Assembly: GCF_014174495.1 (NCBI RefSeq)
Contig: NZ_JACJHR010000013.1
Span: forward strand, 62,001 to 126,000
Length of the DNA stretch: 64,000 nt
DNA from: Amycolatopsis echigonensis
GTDB taxonomy: Bacteria > Actinomycetota > Actinomycetes > Mycobacteriales > Pseudonocardiaceae
Direction of reading: 5' to 3'
Part shown: one piece after another, positions 34,846 through 43,158 of the stretch
Position numbering within the stretch: position 1 is the stretch's first letter
Layout of the letters: each line of letters opens with the position of its first letter
Made by a program: the position numbers and the translations under genes
The notes under the pieces: generated by a model
Seen by the model: only the letters and a program-made list of their open reading frames with translations
The model's database searches: none
Told to the model about the DNA's origin: nothing

Positions 34846-36390
34846 TCAGTGGACTTTCCGGGCTTCGCCCGCCCAATACCGGTCCCGCACCGCGCGCCGG
34901 TCGATCTTGCCGTTGCGGTTCACCGGGAGTTCGTCGGCGAAATCCACCGAGCGGGGTTTCTTGATGCGCGCCAGCCGTTCCGCGCAGAACTCGATCAGTT
35001 CCTCGGCGGTGGCCTCGGATCGGCGGACGACGACCGCCTTCACCGCCTCGCCCCACTGCTCGTCGGGCACGCCCACCACGCACGCCTCGGAAACGGCGGG
35101 ATGCTCGTAGAGCACGGATTCCACTTCGGTGCAGTAGATGTTGTAGCCGCCGGAGATGATCATGTCCTTCTTGCGGTCCACAATGAACAGATAGCCGTCG
35201 GCGCGCAGGTAGCCGATGTCGCCGGTGTACACCCAGCCGTCGCGGAACGTCTCCGCGGACAGCTCCGGCTCGTGCCAGTACTCGGTCACGCAGTCCGGAC
35301 CGCGCACCACCACCTCGCCGAGGGCACCGGCAGGCACCGGCCGTCCTTCGTCGTCGACCACCCGGACCTCGGAGTCGAACAACGGCCGCCCGGCCGAGGA
35401 CAGCAGCTCCGGATCCTCCTCGATGCCGCGCACCACGTCCTCGCAGGTCAACACCGTGACGCCGCTGGTGGTTTCGCCCTGGCCGTACCCCTGCATCACG
35501 ACCGGGCCGAACGCCGCCACCGCGTCGCGCAACCGCTGCGGCGACACCGGCGCGCCGCCCACGCGCAGGCAGGTCAACGAGGACAGGTCGAAGTCTCCGA
35601 GACCGGGATGGGACAGCACCATGTTCAGCATCACCGGCACCAGGAACGTCGAGGTGATCCGCTCCGCCTCGACCGCCCGCAGGAACTCCTCGGCGCTGAA
35701 CCGCGGCAGCACCACCACCGTCGCGCCCCGGGAAAAGGCCGCCAGCAACCCCATTCCGGTCGCGTGCGTGATCGGACCTGCCGCGAGGTACCGCTCCGAG
35801 GCGGACGGCGCGCCTTCCGGGCTCATCAACCGCTTGCGCATGTTCGCCAGCCGGTTCCCGTTCGTCTGCACCGCCGCCTTGAGCTTCCCGGTGGAGCCCG
35901 AAGTGAAGTGCAGAACGGACGGATCGCTCGCGCCCACCTCGATCGCGACCGGCTCAGGCGAACCCGCGGCCAGCACGTCGGCGTAGGACGACGCATCAGC
36001 CGTGCGGCCGTCGTAGTCGATCAACGAACACGATGTCCCTGCGGCCGCCTTTTGTGCCGCTTCGGCGTGCTCGGCGTCGACCAGCAGCACCCGCACGTCC
36101 GCGTCCGCCAGGATGTGCTCGACCTCGCCCGCGGACAGCCGGGCGCTGATCGGCACGCGCAGGAAACCGCCCTTGTAGCAACCGATCTCGGTCTCGACGA
36201 GGTCCGCGCTGTTGCCGGCGAAGGTGGCCACCGCCTGCCCGGGCTCGACGCCGGACGCGAGCAGCGCGGACGCCAGCCGGTTCGTCCGCTCCTCCAGGTC
36301 GCGGTAGGTCCACCGCCGCTCACCGCACACCAGCGCCGGCTGTTCGGGCCAGAACGTGCTGGCACGGGTGACATAGCTGCCCAGGTTCAC
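34846..36390 (-). CDS. AMP-dependent acyl-CoA synthetase/ligase
   Basis: 514 aa from the GTG at 36390 (GGGAG upstream); an earlier in-frame start at 36459 would run into the TetR promoter. The ANL-superfamily motifs are clear: P-loop LHFTSGSTGKLKAAVQ, the aromatic box region VVMQGYGQGETT, YTGDIGYLRADG (A8-type Asp), and C-terminal Lys in VNRNGKIDRRAV. It adenylates a carboxylic acid and forms its CoA thioester in the cytosol. It heads the operon with acyl-CoA dehydrogenase, MFS and serine hydrolase genes, facing a TetR regulator. A medium-chain or aromatic acid is plausible; the sequence does not decide. Confidence 0.9.
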   Translation of the reverse strand: MNLGSYVTRASTFWPEQPALVCGERRWTYRDLEERTNRLASALLASGVEPGQAVATFAGNSADLVETEIGCYKGGFLRVPISARLSAGEVEHILADADVRVLLVDAEHAEAAQKAAAGTSCSLIDYDGRTADASSYADVLAAGSPEPVAIEVGASDPSVLHFTSGSTGKLKAAVQTNGNRLANMRKRLMSPEGAPSASERYLAAGPITHATGMGLLAAFSRGATVVVLPRFSAEEFLRAVEAERITSTFLVPVMLNMVLSHPGLGDFDLSSLTCLRVGGAPVSPQRLRDAVAAFGPVVMQGYGQGETTSGVTVLTCEDVVRGIEEDPELLSSAGRPLFDSEVRVVDDEGRPVPAGALGEVVVRGPDCVTEYWHEPELSAETFRDGWVYTGDIGYLRADGYLFIVDRKKDMIISGGYNIYCTEVESVLYEHPAVSEACVVGVPDEQWGEAVKAVVVRRSEATAEELIEFCAERLARIKKPRSVDFADELPVNRNGKIDRRAVRDRYWAGEARKVH

Positions 36391-36500
36391 GCCGACTCCC
36401 TGTTTTCCGTCAGATTGACCAATGCTGAACACTGTGTCTATTAACGGTCGCGGTGTCAACAGTTCGCTACACTCGGGCCGGCGACGACCGAAGGGGGCCC

Positions 36501-37139
36501 ATGCCGACGACTGACCGCCGTACCCGCCGCACCCGCGGGCTGCTCCGCGACGCGCTGGTGTCGCTGGTGCTCGAGCGCGGATACGCCAACGTGACGGTGG
36601 AAGACATCACCGAACGGGCCGACCTGGGCCGCGCGACGTTCTACAGCCACTACCCGGACAAGGACGCGCTGCTGCGGCACGTCGTCACCGAGCTCCAGGA
36701 GGAACTGGACGAACGGCTGCGCCCGCTGGTCCCGGCGTCCTCGGTGGGTTTCACCGGCAAACCGGCGCTCGAGTTGTTCCGGCACGCCCGCGAAAACCGG
36801 GATCTCTACCTGCTCATCCTGCGCGGCGAGGGCGACGGCCGGGCGCTGCGCCAGTTCACCGACGCGCGCATCGACGCGGTATGCGCGGTGTTCAAGTCCC
36901 GGGCGGACCACCACGACGTCCGCCCGCGCATCGACCTCGGCGTGCTGGCGAGGGCGTGGGTCGGGGAACAGCTCGCCGTCCTGCGCTGGTGGCTCGAAGC
37001 GGACCCCGCGCCGATGTCCGCGGAAGAGGCGACGGGGATGCTGCAGAACCTCTCGCTGCGTGGGCGCTATTGGGCCAACGGCTTCGAAGGCGATCCGCCC
37101 GACCCCGCGCCGACTGGAGCGGATTCACCGCAGCCTTGA
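36501..37139 (+). CDS. TetR-family transcriptional regulator
   Basis: 212 aa from ATG 36501, which has GAAGGGGG upstream. The HTH (about residues 12-58) reads LRDALVSLVLERGYANVTVEDITERADLGRATFYSHYPDKDALL. The C-terminal domain (TetR_C_33-like) has LARAWVGEQLAVLRWWLE. It is divergent from the CoA ligase operon with 110 bases between starts, so it is the likely repressor of that operon, with an acyl-CoA as plausible ligand. A short ACACTGTGT palindrome at 36429-36437 lies in the gap but is too short to call with confidence. Confidence 0.87.
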   Translation: MPTTDRRTRRTRGLLRDALVSLVLERGYANVTVEDITERADLGRATFYSHYPDKDALLRHVVTELQEELDERLRPLVPASSVGFTGKPALELFRHARENRDLYLLILRGEGDGRALRQFTDARIDAVCAVFKSRADHHDVRPRIDLGVLARAWVGEQLAVLRWWLEADPAPMSAEEATGMLQNLSLRGRYWANGFEGDPPDPAPTGADSPQP

Positions 37140-37204
37140 AGCTCTGCGTCGCTGGCGGGTGATCATCGGCGGACAGCGCGCGCCGCTCCCGCTGAGGTCA
37201 AGCG

Positions 37205-37717
37205 TTAACGCACTTCATTCTGCGCCTCGCGAAGGAGCCGCACCGCCTTCGGCCCTACGCCGTGCAAGGCCAGCAGTTCCGCGTCGGTGTGGTCGGCGGC
37301 TTGGGCAAGGTTCGTGATCCCGGCCCCGTGCAGCGCGCGAGTCGCCGGGCTTCCGATCGCCTTGGGCAGGTCGCCGACCTCTCCCGCCACCGCCGTCCCG
37401 GCAGCGGCGACCGGGGCGGCCAATCGCTTCGGCGCACGGGCCAGCCACGCCCGGCGCACCCAGTGGTTGAGCTGCTGCCCGTTGAGGTCCTCGATCGGAA
37501 ACCGCACCCCGGCCCGGGCGACGCGGCGTACAGTCGGATGTTCCGCGCGCATTTCGTCCACATCGGACGCGGTCATCCGGAGCACGACCTGACGGTCCGG
37601 TCGCAGGGCAGCGAACTCCTTGCCCTGCACCGTGAACACGACCGTGCCGTCGACGGCCAGCTCGGCCGTTTCGGGGTAGGACAGGGCGGTTCTGCGGAGC
37701 TGCGCCGGTGTCGTCAT
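37205..37717 (-). CDS. YjbR/MmcQ-like protein with C-terminal helix-hairpin-helix
   Basis: 170 aa from ATG 37717. The first about 115 residues match the MmcQ/YjbR DNA-binding fold (double-wing), with ALSYPETAELAVDGTVVFTVQGKEFAALRPDRQ, RAEHPTVRR and LNHWVRRAWLARAPKRLA. The last 50 residues (IGSPATRALHGAGITNLAQAADHTDAELLALHGVGPKAVRLL) form a helix-hairpin-helix pair of the non-specific DNA-binding type. The two-domain arrangement suggests nucleic-acid binding; no target is known. It is convergent with the TetR gene and close to the hydrolase gene upstream (46 bases), possibly cotranscribed. Confidence 0.72.
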   Translation of the reverse strand: MTTPAQLRRTALSYPETAELAVDGTVVFTVQGKEFAALRPDRQVVLRMTASDVDEMRAEHPTVRRVARAGVRFPIEDLNGQQLNHWVRRAWLARAPKRLAAPVAAAGTAVAGEVGDLPKAIGSPATRALHGAGITNLAQAADHTDAELLALHGVGPKAVRLLREAQNEVR

Positions 37718-37763
37718 GCGCTCCAGGCTGGCATGACTCCGCCGCGGAGGCCATTTCGGCGCC

Positions 37764-38486
37764 TCAGCGGGCCCCGAGGAACTCGAACACCGCCTCCCGG
37801 AACTCGACCCCCACCAGCGCACCGCGGTGATCGCCCGCGACCTGCCGCAACCGCGCCCCCGGCACGCGCGCCACCAGTTGCTCGATCCCGTGCGCCATGA
37901 CGTCCTGCCGCCCGGCTAGGAACAACGTCGGCACCCGCGGAACCCCGGCCCCTGGATCGAACGGCTCGCTCGCCAGTCCCTCGACGAGATTCAGCAGCGA
38001 GTCCGCGTCCCCCGCCGCCGCCATGGCCGCAATCGCCCCGGTCAGCGGATCGTCCGGCGACGGTCCACCTTGGACAGCCGTCCGAGCGGCGCCGAGATCG
38101 ACCGCCGCGAACGGTTCCCGCGGACTCAATCCGCCCAGCACCAACCGCCGCACCGACACCTTGGGATGCGAAGCGAGGTCCCACGCAAGCCGCGCCCCGA
38201 GCGAATACCCGACGACATCGACCTCTTCCGCCCCAGCACATTCCGCGAGCGCGTCCACCACCCGAGCCGCGGCAACCTCCGCTGCTTCGGCAACCTTGGG
38301 CCCACCAGGATGCCCCGGCAAATGCACCACGACAGTCTCCCGCCCGGCGGCCGCCAACGGATCGGCCCAGTACTCCGCGGGCCAATCCGACGTCGCCGAC
38401 GACGCGAACCCATGAATCAGCACCACCGGAGGCCCGCTGACAGTACGACCGGCAAGCGTGCGAGTAACCGGAAACGCGGAAGTCAT
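37764..38486 (-). CDS. Alpha/beta hydrolase
   Basis: 240 aa from ATG 38486. The oxyanion region PVVLIHGFASSATSDW comes early, the nucleophile elbow is GYSLGA (about residue 99), and the catalytic His lies near the end in AGDHRGALVG. The acid is probably Asp in LAGRQDVMAHG. No signal peptide; cytosolic esterase or lipase-like enzyme of unknown substrate. It stands before the YjbR/HhH gene on the same strand, with a 320-base intergenic region upstream that includes a large hairpin. Confidence 0.85.
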   Translation of the reverse strand: MTSAFPVTRTLAGRTVSGPPVVLIHGFASSATSDWPAEYWADPLAAAGRETVVVHLPGHPGGPKVAEAAEVAAARVVDALAECAGAEEVDVVGYSLGARLAWDLASHPKVSVRRLVLGGLSPREPFAAVDLGAARTAVQGGPSPDDPLTGAIAAMAAAGDADSLLNLVEGLASEPFDPGAGVPRVPTLFLAGRQDVMAHGIEQLVARVPGARLRQVAGDHRGALVGVEFREAVFEFLGAR

Positions 38487-38807
38487 TCTCCAAGCGTAGA
38501 CAAAACCCACGACCCGGTCCAGACCTCCGCGAGAGCCACCTTCACCGCCCTTGATCCCCCCAAGGAGCCCTTCACGACCCACAAAAACCGCAGCCGCCGC
38601 ACCCACCCATCGAGGCACCCACACCTCCCCCGCACCCCGATACGAAGCCTCCCTGCGGTTCGGGGGTGCTTGTCAAGGCATCTTTCCCGCCTTGACAAGC
38701 ATCCCCGAACCGTCAGCACACTTGGCTTCGGGGTGCCCCACGCAACCGACCGGGCGCAATGTCGCCCGCCAGGGCGACGAGCCGCCCGCGACCCCTGAAA
38801 CCCGGCC
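38487..38807. other. Intergenic region with a large hairpin, no gene
   Basis: No gene is visible. The main element is the 23-base-arm hairpin at 38656-38712. A smaller stem (CCTTG...CAAGG near 38555) lies next to CAAGGAGCCCTTCACG, which resembles fragments of the hairpin at 47738. It must hold the alpha/beta hydrolase promoter. Confidence 0.5.
38656..38712. repeat. Large inverted repeat (23-base arms)
   Basis: Arms 38656-38678 and 38690-38712 are inverted copies with one G-U mismatch around an 11-base loop. It is too long for an ordinary operator and has no U tract. It could be a bidirectional attenuator or a dispersed intergenic repeat of this genome. Confidence 0.7.
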
Positions 38808-39398
38808 TCAATCCCCGATCCGAGCCATCAACCCGTCCACATAAGCCCGATAACGCCCCGCAACCTTCCCCACCGGATGCATCAAACTCGTCACGTTCGC
38901 CCCAATGGACACCGCGATGATCTCGTCCGCCAACACCCCGATAGCCGGAGCATCGACCGACTCCCCCTTCCCCCGCGCAGCCGCGATCCGCGAGGTCAGC
39001 TCAGCCCGCCAACTGGTCAGCAAGTCCCGATACTGCAGAGCAAGATCCGGATTGGCCACGGAATGCTCCCACAGCACCAACAGCACCCGTGCCGACGCGA
39101 TCTGATGCGCATCCATCGGAATCGCCGCCTCGACAAACCCTCGCAAGGATTCGAGAGGGCCCAGCGAAGGATCCAGTTCGGACATCCGCTGCGAGGTCTC
39201 CTGCAGCACGCTCTCGAACGTCGCCGCGATGATGCTGTCCTTGCTGGGGAAGTAGTGCTTGAGGGCACCGTTCGCGAACCCGGCCGCGGTGACGATGCTG
39301 CGCATCGTGGCGGCCTCGAACCCGCCTTCGATGATCAGCTTTTTGGCGACCTCGACGATCTCCCGCCGGCGCTGATCGTGATCGATGACCTTCGGCAT
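38808..39398 (-). CDS. TetR-family transcriptional regulator (BetI-like)
   Basis: 196 aa. HTH: RREIVEVAKKLIIEGGFEAATMRSIVTAAGFANGALKHYFPSKDSII (residues about 10-58). The C-terminal part resembles the BetI group (LLVLWEHSVANPDLALQYRDLLTSWRAELTSRI). It lies just downstream of the ABC importer operon on the same strand, 127 bases away, with its own operator-like repeat (39400-39414). It may regulate itself, the importer operon or the surrounding cluster; it is the nearest regulator to the four GTCnACG motifs. Confidence 0.85.
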   Translation of the reverse strand: MPKVIDHDQRRREIVEVAKKLIIEGGFEAATMRSIVTAAGFANGALKHYFPSKDSIIAATFESVLQETSQRMSELDPSLGPLESLRGFVEAAIPMDAHQIASARVLLVLWEHSVANPDLALQYRDLLTSWRAELTSRIAAARGKGESVDAPAIGVLADEIIAVSIGANVTSLMHPVGKVAGRYRAYVDGLMARIGD

Positions 39399-39399
39399 G

Positions 39400-39414
39400 G
39401 TTACAGACTCTAAC
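39400..39414. promoter_or_regulatory. Probable TetR autoregulatory operator
   Basis: GTTACAGACTCTAAC, an inverted repeat with one mismatch per arm, directly before the start codon of the TetR gene. Its frame GTTAC...TAAC resembles the site at 55788 but not the GTCnACG motif. Confidence 0.5.
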
Positions 39415-39525
39415 TCGTATTCTCCCGCGACGGATGCGGCCCTGCTCGACCCGCCCGCGGGAGCGGCGAGCCCGGAAAACGGGCACGGACATGGTGCGAC
39501 CCAAGGCGGCCTGACGAAGGAGCGC

Positions 39526-40347
39526 TTACCCGAGCCCCAGCCGGGCCGCCCGTCTCTCCGCCTGCCGGGCCGGGTCCGCCACCGGGGCGGCCAGCAGCAG
39601 CCGCTGTGTGTACGGATGCTCCGGCGCGCGCGTGATCGCAGCCGTCGGCCCGGATTCCACGATCTCTCCCTGGTACAGCACCGAAACCCGGTGACAGATC
39701 CGGTGCACGACGCCGAGGTCGTGCGACACGAACAGGTACGACACGCCGGTTTCGCGCTGCAGTTCGAGGAACAGGTCGAGGATCGTCGCCTGCGTGGTCA
39801 GGTCCAGCGCGCTCACCGGTTCGTCGCACACGATCAGCCGCGGCCGCCGGACCAGTGCCCGCGCGATCGCGATGCGCTGCCGCTGGCCGCCGGAGAACTC
39901 CCCGGGATACCGGTGGACCGCGTCGGCGGGCAGGCGCACCCGGTCGAGCATGTCCGCGACCACCGTTCGGGCCTCCGCCCGCGAGGTGCCCGCCACGACC
40001 AGCGGTTCGGCGAGGACTTCGTCGACGGTCATGGTCGGGTCCAGCGAACCGTACGGGTCCTGGAACACCACCTGGATGTCGCTCGCCAGCCGACGGCGCG
40101 TCGCACCGCGGGCGTGGGTGATGTCCTCGCCGTCGAAGGTGATCCGGCCGGACTCCGGCACGGCCAGGCCCAGCACGGCTTTGCCCAAAGTGGACTTTCC
40201 CGAGCCGCTTTCGCCGACCAGCCCGACGCATTCGCCCGGCTTGACGTCGAGCGTAATCCCTTTCAGGGCGCGGAATCGGACCCGGCGGCTGAGCCGGTAG
40301 TCGACGACCAGGTCCTCGATCGCGAGCAGCGGCGCCACCCCCGTCAT
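39526..40347 (-). CDS. Oligopeptide-type ABC transporter ATP-binding protein (DppF/OppF-like)
   Basis: 273 aa. Walker A GLVGESGSGKSTLGKAV, Q-loop VFQDPYGSL, signature GEFSGGQRQRIAIARAL, Walker B LIVCDEPVSALD, H-loop FVSHDLGVV, and the short OppF-type C-terminal end (HPYTQRLLLAAPV). It is the second ATPase of a peptide/nickel/opine-type importer. The ATG at 40347 overlaps the stop of the permease-ATPase gene (ATGA). It is the last gene of the importer operon. Confidence 0.92.
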   Translation of the reverse strand: MTGVAPLLAIEDLVVDYRLSRRVRFRALKGITLDVKPGECVGLVGESGSGKSTLGKAVLGLAVPESGRITFDGEDITHARGATRRRLASDIQVVFQDPYGSLDPTMTVDEVLAEPLVVAGTSRAEARTVVADMLDRVRLPADAVHRYPGEFSGGQRQRIAIARALVRRPRLIVCDEPVSALDLTTQATILDLFLELQRETGVSYLFVSHDLGVVHRICHRVSVLYQGEIVESGPTAAITRAPEHPYTQRLLLAAPVADPARQAERRAARLGLG

Positions 40348-42164
40348 CGCCCGGCCTCCTCTCCGGCCGCGTGGGCGAGGCCGCGGCGTTCCCAGGCTTC
40401 GTCCAGCTCGTCCCGTCCTTCGGTGTCGTCCAGCGACGCGCTGATCAGTTCGGCGGTGTAGGGGCTCTCCGGCGCGCGGAAGATCCGTTCCACCGGACCG
40501 GTTTCCACGATGCAGCCGTCCTTCATCACCGCGACGCGGTCGCAGATGTCCGCGACGACCCCGAAGTTGTGCGTCACGATCACCAGCGCCATCCCGTACT
40601 CGGCCTGCAGTTCGCGCAGCAGTTCCAGCACCTCGGCCTGCACCGTGACGTCCAGCGCCGTCGTCGGCTCGTCCGCCACCAGCAGCGACGGCCGCCCGGC
40701 CACCGCGCCCGCGATCAGCACGCGCTGCGCCATGCCGCCGGAGATCTGGTGCGGATAGCTCGCCATCACCCGGTCCGGGTCCGTGAGTCCGACCCGCACC
40801 AGCACCTCCCGCGCCCGCTTTTTCGCCGCGGCCTTGTCCAGCCCGTGCACGCGCCGCAGCGGCTCGACGAGCTGGTGTCCGATCGGGTAGCACGGGTCGA
40901 GGTTCGTCATCGGTTCCTGCGGCACGTACCCGATCTCGCGGCCGAGCAGTTTCGCCCGCTCCGCCGCGTTGCCGACCTCGCGCCCGCCGACCCAGATGCC
41001 GTCGGCGACCGCGGTGCCGCCGGGCGGCAGCAGGTCGAGCACCGAGAACACCGTCTGCGTCTTGCCGGATCCGGATTCGCCGACGATCCCGAGCACCTCG
41101 CCGGGCGCCGCGTCCAGCGACACTCCGCGCACGACCTCCTTGACCCCCTTGTCGGTCGCGTAGCCGACTCGCAGGTTCTCGATCCGCAGCGCGCAGTCCG
41201 CCGCCGCGTGTTCGTGTCCGCCGGACGCCACGCCACTGGGCAAGGACGCGGGGGCCGCGAGCGCTTCCCGAACCCGTGCCCGCGCGCGGCGCGTCGGCTG
41301 TTCGGCGCGGACGCTGACCAGATCGGCGAGCGTCGAGCCGATGAACGCCAGCGCCGCGATCGTCACGCCCAGCGCGATCGACGGCCACAGCAGGATCAGC
41401 GGGTACGTCAGCATGTTCAGGAAGCCGTCGTTCATCGTCTGGCCCCAGCTGGGCGTCGACGCCGAGCCGATGCCGAGGAACTGCAGACCGGCCTGCATGC
41501 CGATGGCGAGCCCGGCGGTGAGCGCGGTCTGCACGATGACCGGCGCGTACACGGCACGCAGCAAGTGCGTGCGCAGGATCCGCAGTGTGCCGACGCCGGC
41601 CACGCGTGCAGCGTCGATGTACGGCTCGCGGCGCACCGTGAGCGCGCGGGCGCGGGTGATCCGGTAGTAGCCGGGCGAGAGGAACACGCCGAGCGCGATC
41701 ATCAGCACGGTGAAGTCCTGGCCGGTGCCCGCCGCGACGACCAGCAGCACGATCATCCCGGGCACCGACTGCAGCGCGTCGCTGATCCACGAGCAGATCC
41801 GGTCGGTCGCGCCGCCGAAGTACCCGGCGGCCACCCCGGCCGGGACGCCGAGCACGACGCCGGTGACGCAGGTGATCACGCCGCCGTACAGGGTGGTCCG
41901 CGCGCCGTAGAGCAGCCGGCTGAGGATGTCGCGGCCAGCGGAGTCGCCGCCGAGCAGGTGCCCGTTGCCGGGTTCGGCGTGAGTCAGCGCGAAGTCGACG
42001 TGGTTCGGGTCGTACGGGGCCAGCCATGGCGCGAACACCGCGGCCAGCACGACGATCGCGAACACGATCAACGCGAGGATGCCGATCGGGCGGCGAAAGT
42101 ACCGGCGCAGCAGGGAAATCCGCTTCACCGGGGCGAGCGTGGCGGGGAACGGGGCAGCGGTCAT
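40344..42164 (-). CDS. Fused ABC permease-ATPase (DppC-DppD type)
   Basis: 606 aa from ATG 42164, overlapping the DppB stop (ATGA). Residues about 1-290 are a DppC-type permease with six hydrophobic segments, an HLLGGDSAGRDILSRLLYG start block and the EAA-loop-like REPYIDAARVAGVGTLRIL. Residues about 325-585 are a DppD-type ATPase with GIVGESGSGKTQTVFSVLDL, YPHQISGGMAQRVLIAGAV, LLVADEPTTALD and VTHNFGVVADIC. A Gly/Ala-rich linker joins them. Such permease-ATPase fusions are uncommon but are known in actinobacteria. With DppB, DppF and the binding protein it imports a peptide-like or other substrate. Confidence 0.9.
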   Translation of the reverse strand: MTAAPFPATLAPVKRISLLRRYFRRPIGILALIVFAIVVLAAVFAPWLAPYDPNHVDFALTHAEPGNGHLLGGDSAGRDILSRLLYGARTTLYGGVITCVTGVVLGVPAGVAAGYFGGATDRICSWISDALQSVPGMIVLLVVAAGTGQDFTVLMIALGVFLSPGYYRITRARALTVRREPYIDAARVAGVGTLRILRTHLLRAVYAPVIVQTALTAGLAIGMQAGLQFLGIGSASTPSWGQTMNDGFLNMLTYPLILLWPSIALGVTIAALAFIGSTLADLVSVRAEQPTRRARARVREALAAPASLPSGVASGGHEHAAADCALRIENLRVGYATDKGVKEVVRGVSLDAAPGEVLGIVGESGSGKTQTVFSVLDLLPPGGTAVADGIWVGGREVGNAAERAKLLGREIGYVPQEPMTNLDPCYPIGHQLVEPLRRVHGLDKAAAKKRAREVLVRVGLTDPDRVMASYPHQISGGMAQRVLIAGAVAGRPSLLVADEPTTALDVTVQAEVLELLRELQAEYGMALVIVTHNFGVVADICDRVAVMKDGCIVETGPVERIFRAPESPYTAELISASLDDTEGRDELDEAWERRGLAHAAGEEAGR

Positions 42165-43102
42165 CGGTCGCGCACCTTCGGGTTGACCCACCCGAGCACG
42201 AGGTCGAGCAGGAAGTTGACGATCACGACGAACACGACGGTCACCGCGGTCAGGCCGAGCAGCACCGGGATGTCCCCGATCTGCGACGCCGACTGGGTCA
42301 GGCTGCCGATGCCCGGCAGGTTGAACACGATCTCCACGACCACCGCGCCGCCGAGCAGGCCGACGAACATCAGCGCCAGGACGGTCAGCGCGGACGGCGA
42401 AGCGTTGCGCAGCACGTGCGTAGTGACCCGGCGCGACGACAGGCCGCGCGCCCGCAGCGTGCGGACGAAGTCCTGGTTGGTGACCTGGAGGAAGCCGTTG
42501 CGCAGCTGTTCGGCGATCATCACGATCGCGCCGAGCGACAGCGAAATCGACGGCAGCGCGATGGACCGCAGCCAGCCGACCACCGACTGGTCCGGCGACA
42601 CGTAGCCGACCGCGGGGAACCATTGCAGCTGGATCGCGAACCAGGTGACGAGCACGAGGCTGACCCAGAACCCGGGCAGCGCGAAGAGCACCACCGACGC
42701 GAGCTTCAGCACGCGGTCGACCACGCCGCCCGGGCGCAGGCCGCAGACGACCCCGACGAGCACGCCGAGGATCGCGGCGAGCAGCGTCGCAGCGACGACG
42801 ACCGACAGCGTCACCGGCACGCGCAGCGCGATCTGCTCGCCGACCGGCTGGAAATTCCGCCAGGAAGTCCCGAAATCGCCGGTGGCCGCGTGCGACAGCC
42901 AGTCCCAGAACTGGGCGAGCAGCGGCCGGTCGTACCCGATCTGGGCGCGCAGCGCGGCCTGCTGCGCGGGGGTCGCGCTGTTGCCGAGCAGCCCGGCGGT
43001 CGGGTCTCCCACCGCCGCGTGCGCCAGGAAGAACGTGCCGCTCGTGACGAGCACGAGCAGCAGGATCCCGGACACCAGGCGTTTGACGATGAATGTGAGC
43101 AT
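42161..43102 (-). CDS. ABC transporter permease (DppB/OppB-like)
   Basis: 313 aa from ATG 43102. About six hydrophobic segments. It has the DppB pattern: TSGTFFLAHAAVGDPT near the N-terminus, GDFGTSWRNFQPV, and the EAA loop NQDFVRTLRARGLSSRRVTTHVLRNA, followed by FNLPGIGSL. With the permease half of the next gene it forms the membrane channel of an oligopeptide-type importer. It lies 56 bases after the binding protein gene and overlaps the next gene (ATGA). Confidence 0.9.
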   Translation of the reverse strand: MLTFIVKRLVSGILLLVLVTSGTFFLAHAAVGDPTAGLLGNSATPAQQAALRAQIGYDRPLLAQFWDWLSHAATGDFGTSWRNFQPVGEQIALRVPVTLSVVVAATLLAAILGVLVGVVCGLRPGGVVDRVLKLASVVLFALPGFWVSLVLVTWFAIQLQWFPAVGYVSPDQSVVGWLRSIALPSISLSLGAIVMIAEQLRNGFLQVTNQDFVRTLRARGLSSRRVTTHVLRNASPSALTVLALMFVGLLGGAVVVEIVFNLPGIGSLTQSASQIGDIPVLLGLTAVTVVFVVIVNFLLDLVLGWVNPKVRDR

Positions 43103-43158
43103 GTTCCGGCTCCTCCCCGGGTCCGTCCGGAAAGGACGGACCCGGGACGACGGGCGCG

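Noticed and set aside
36429..36437. ACACTGTGT palindrome in the gap between the CoA ligase and TetR genes as an operator
   Set aside because: Nine bases are too short to separate from chance without comparison to other genomes; mentioned only in the TetR entry.
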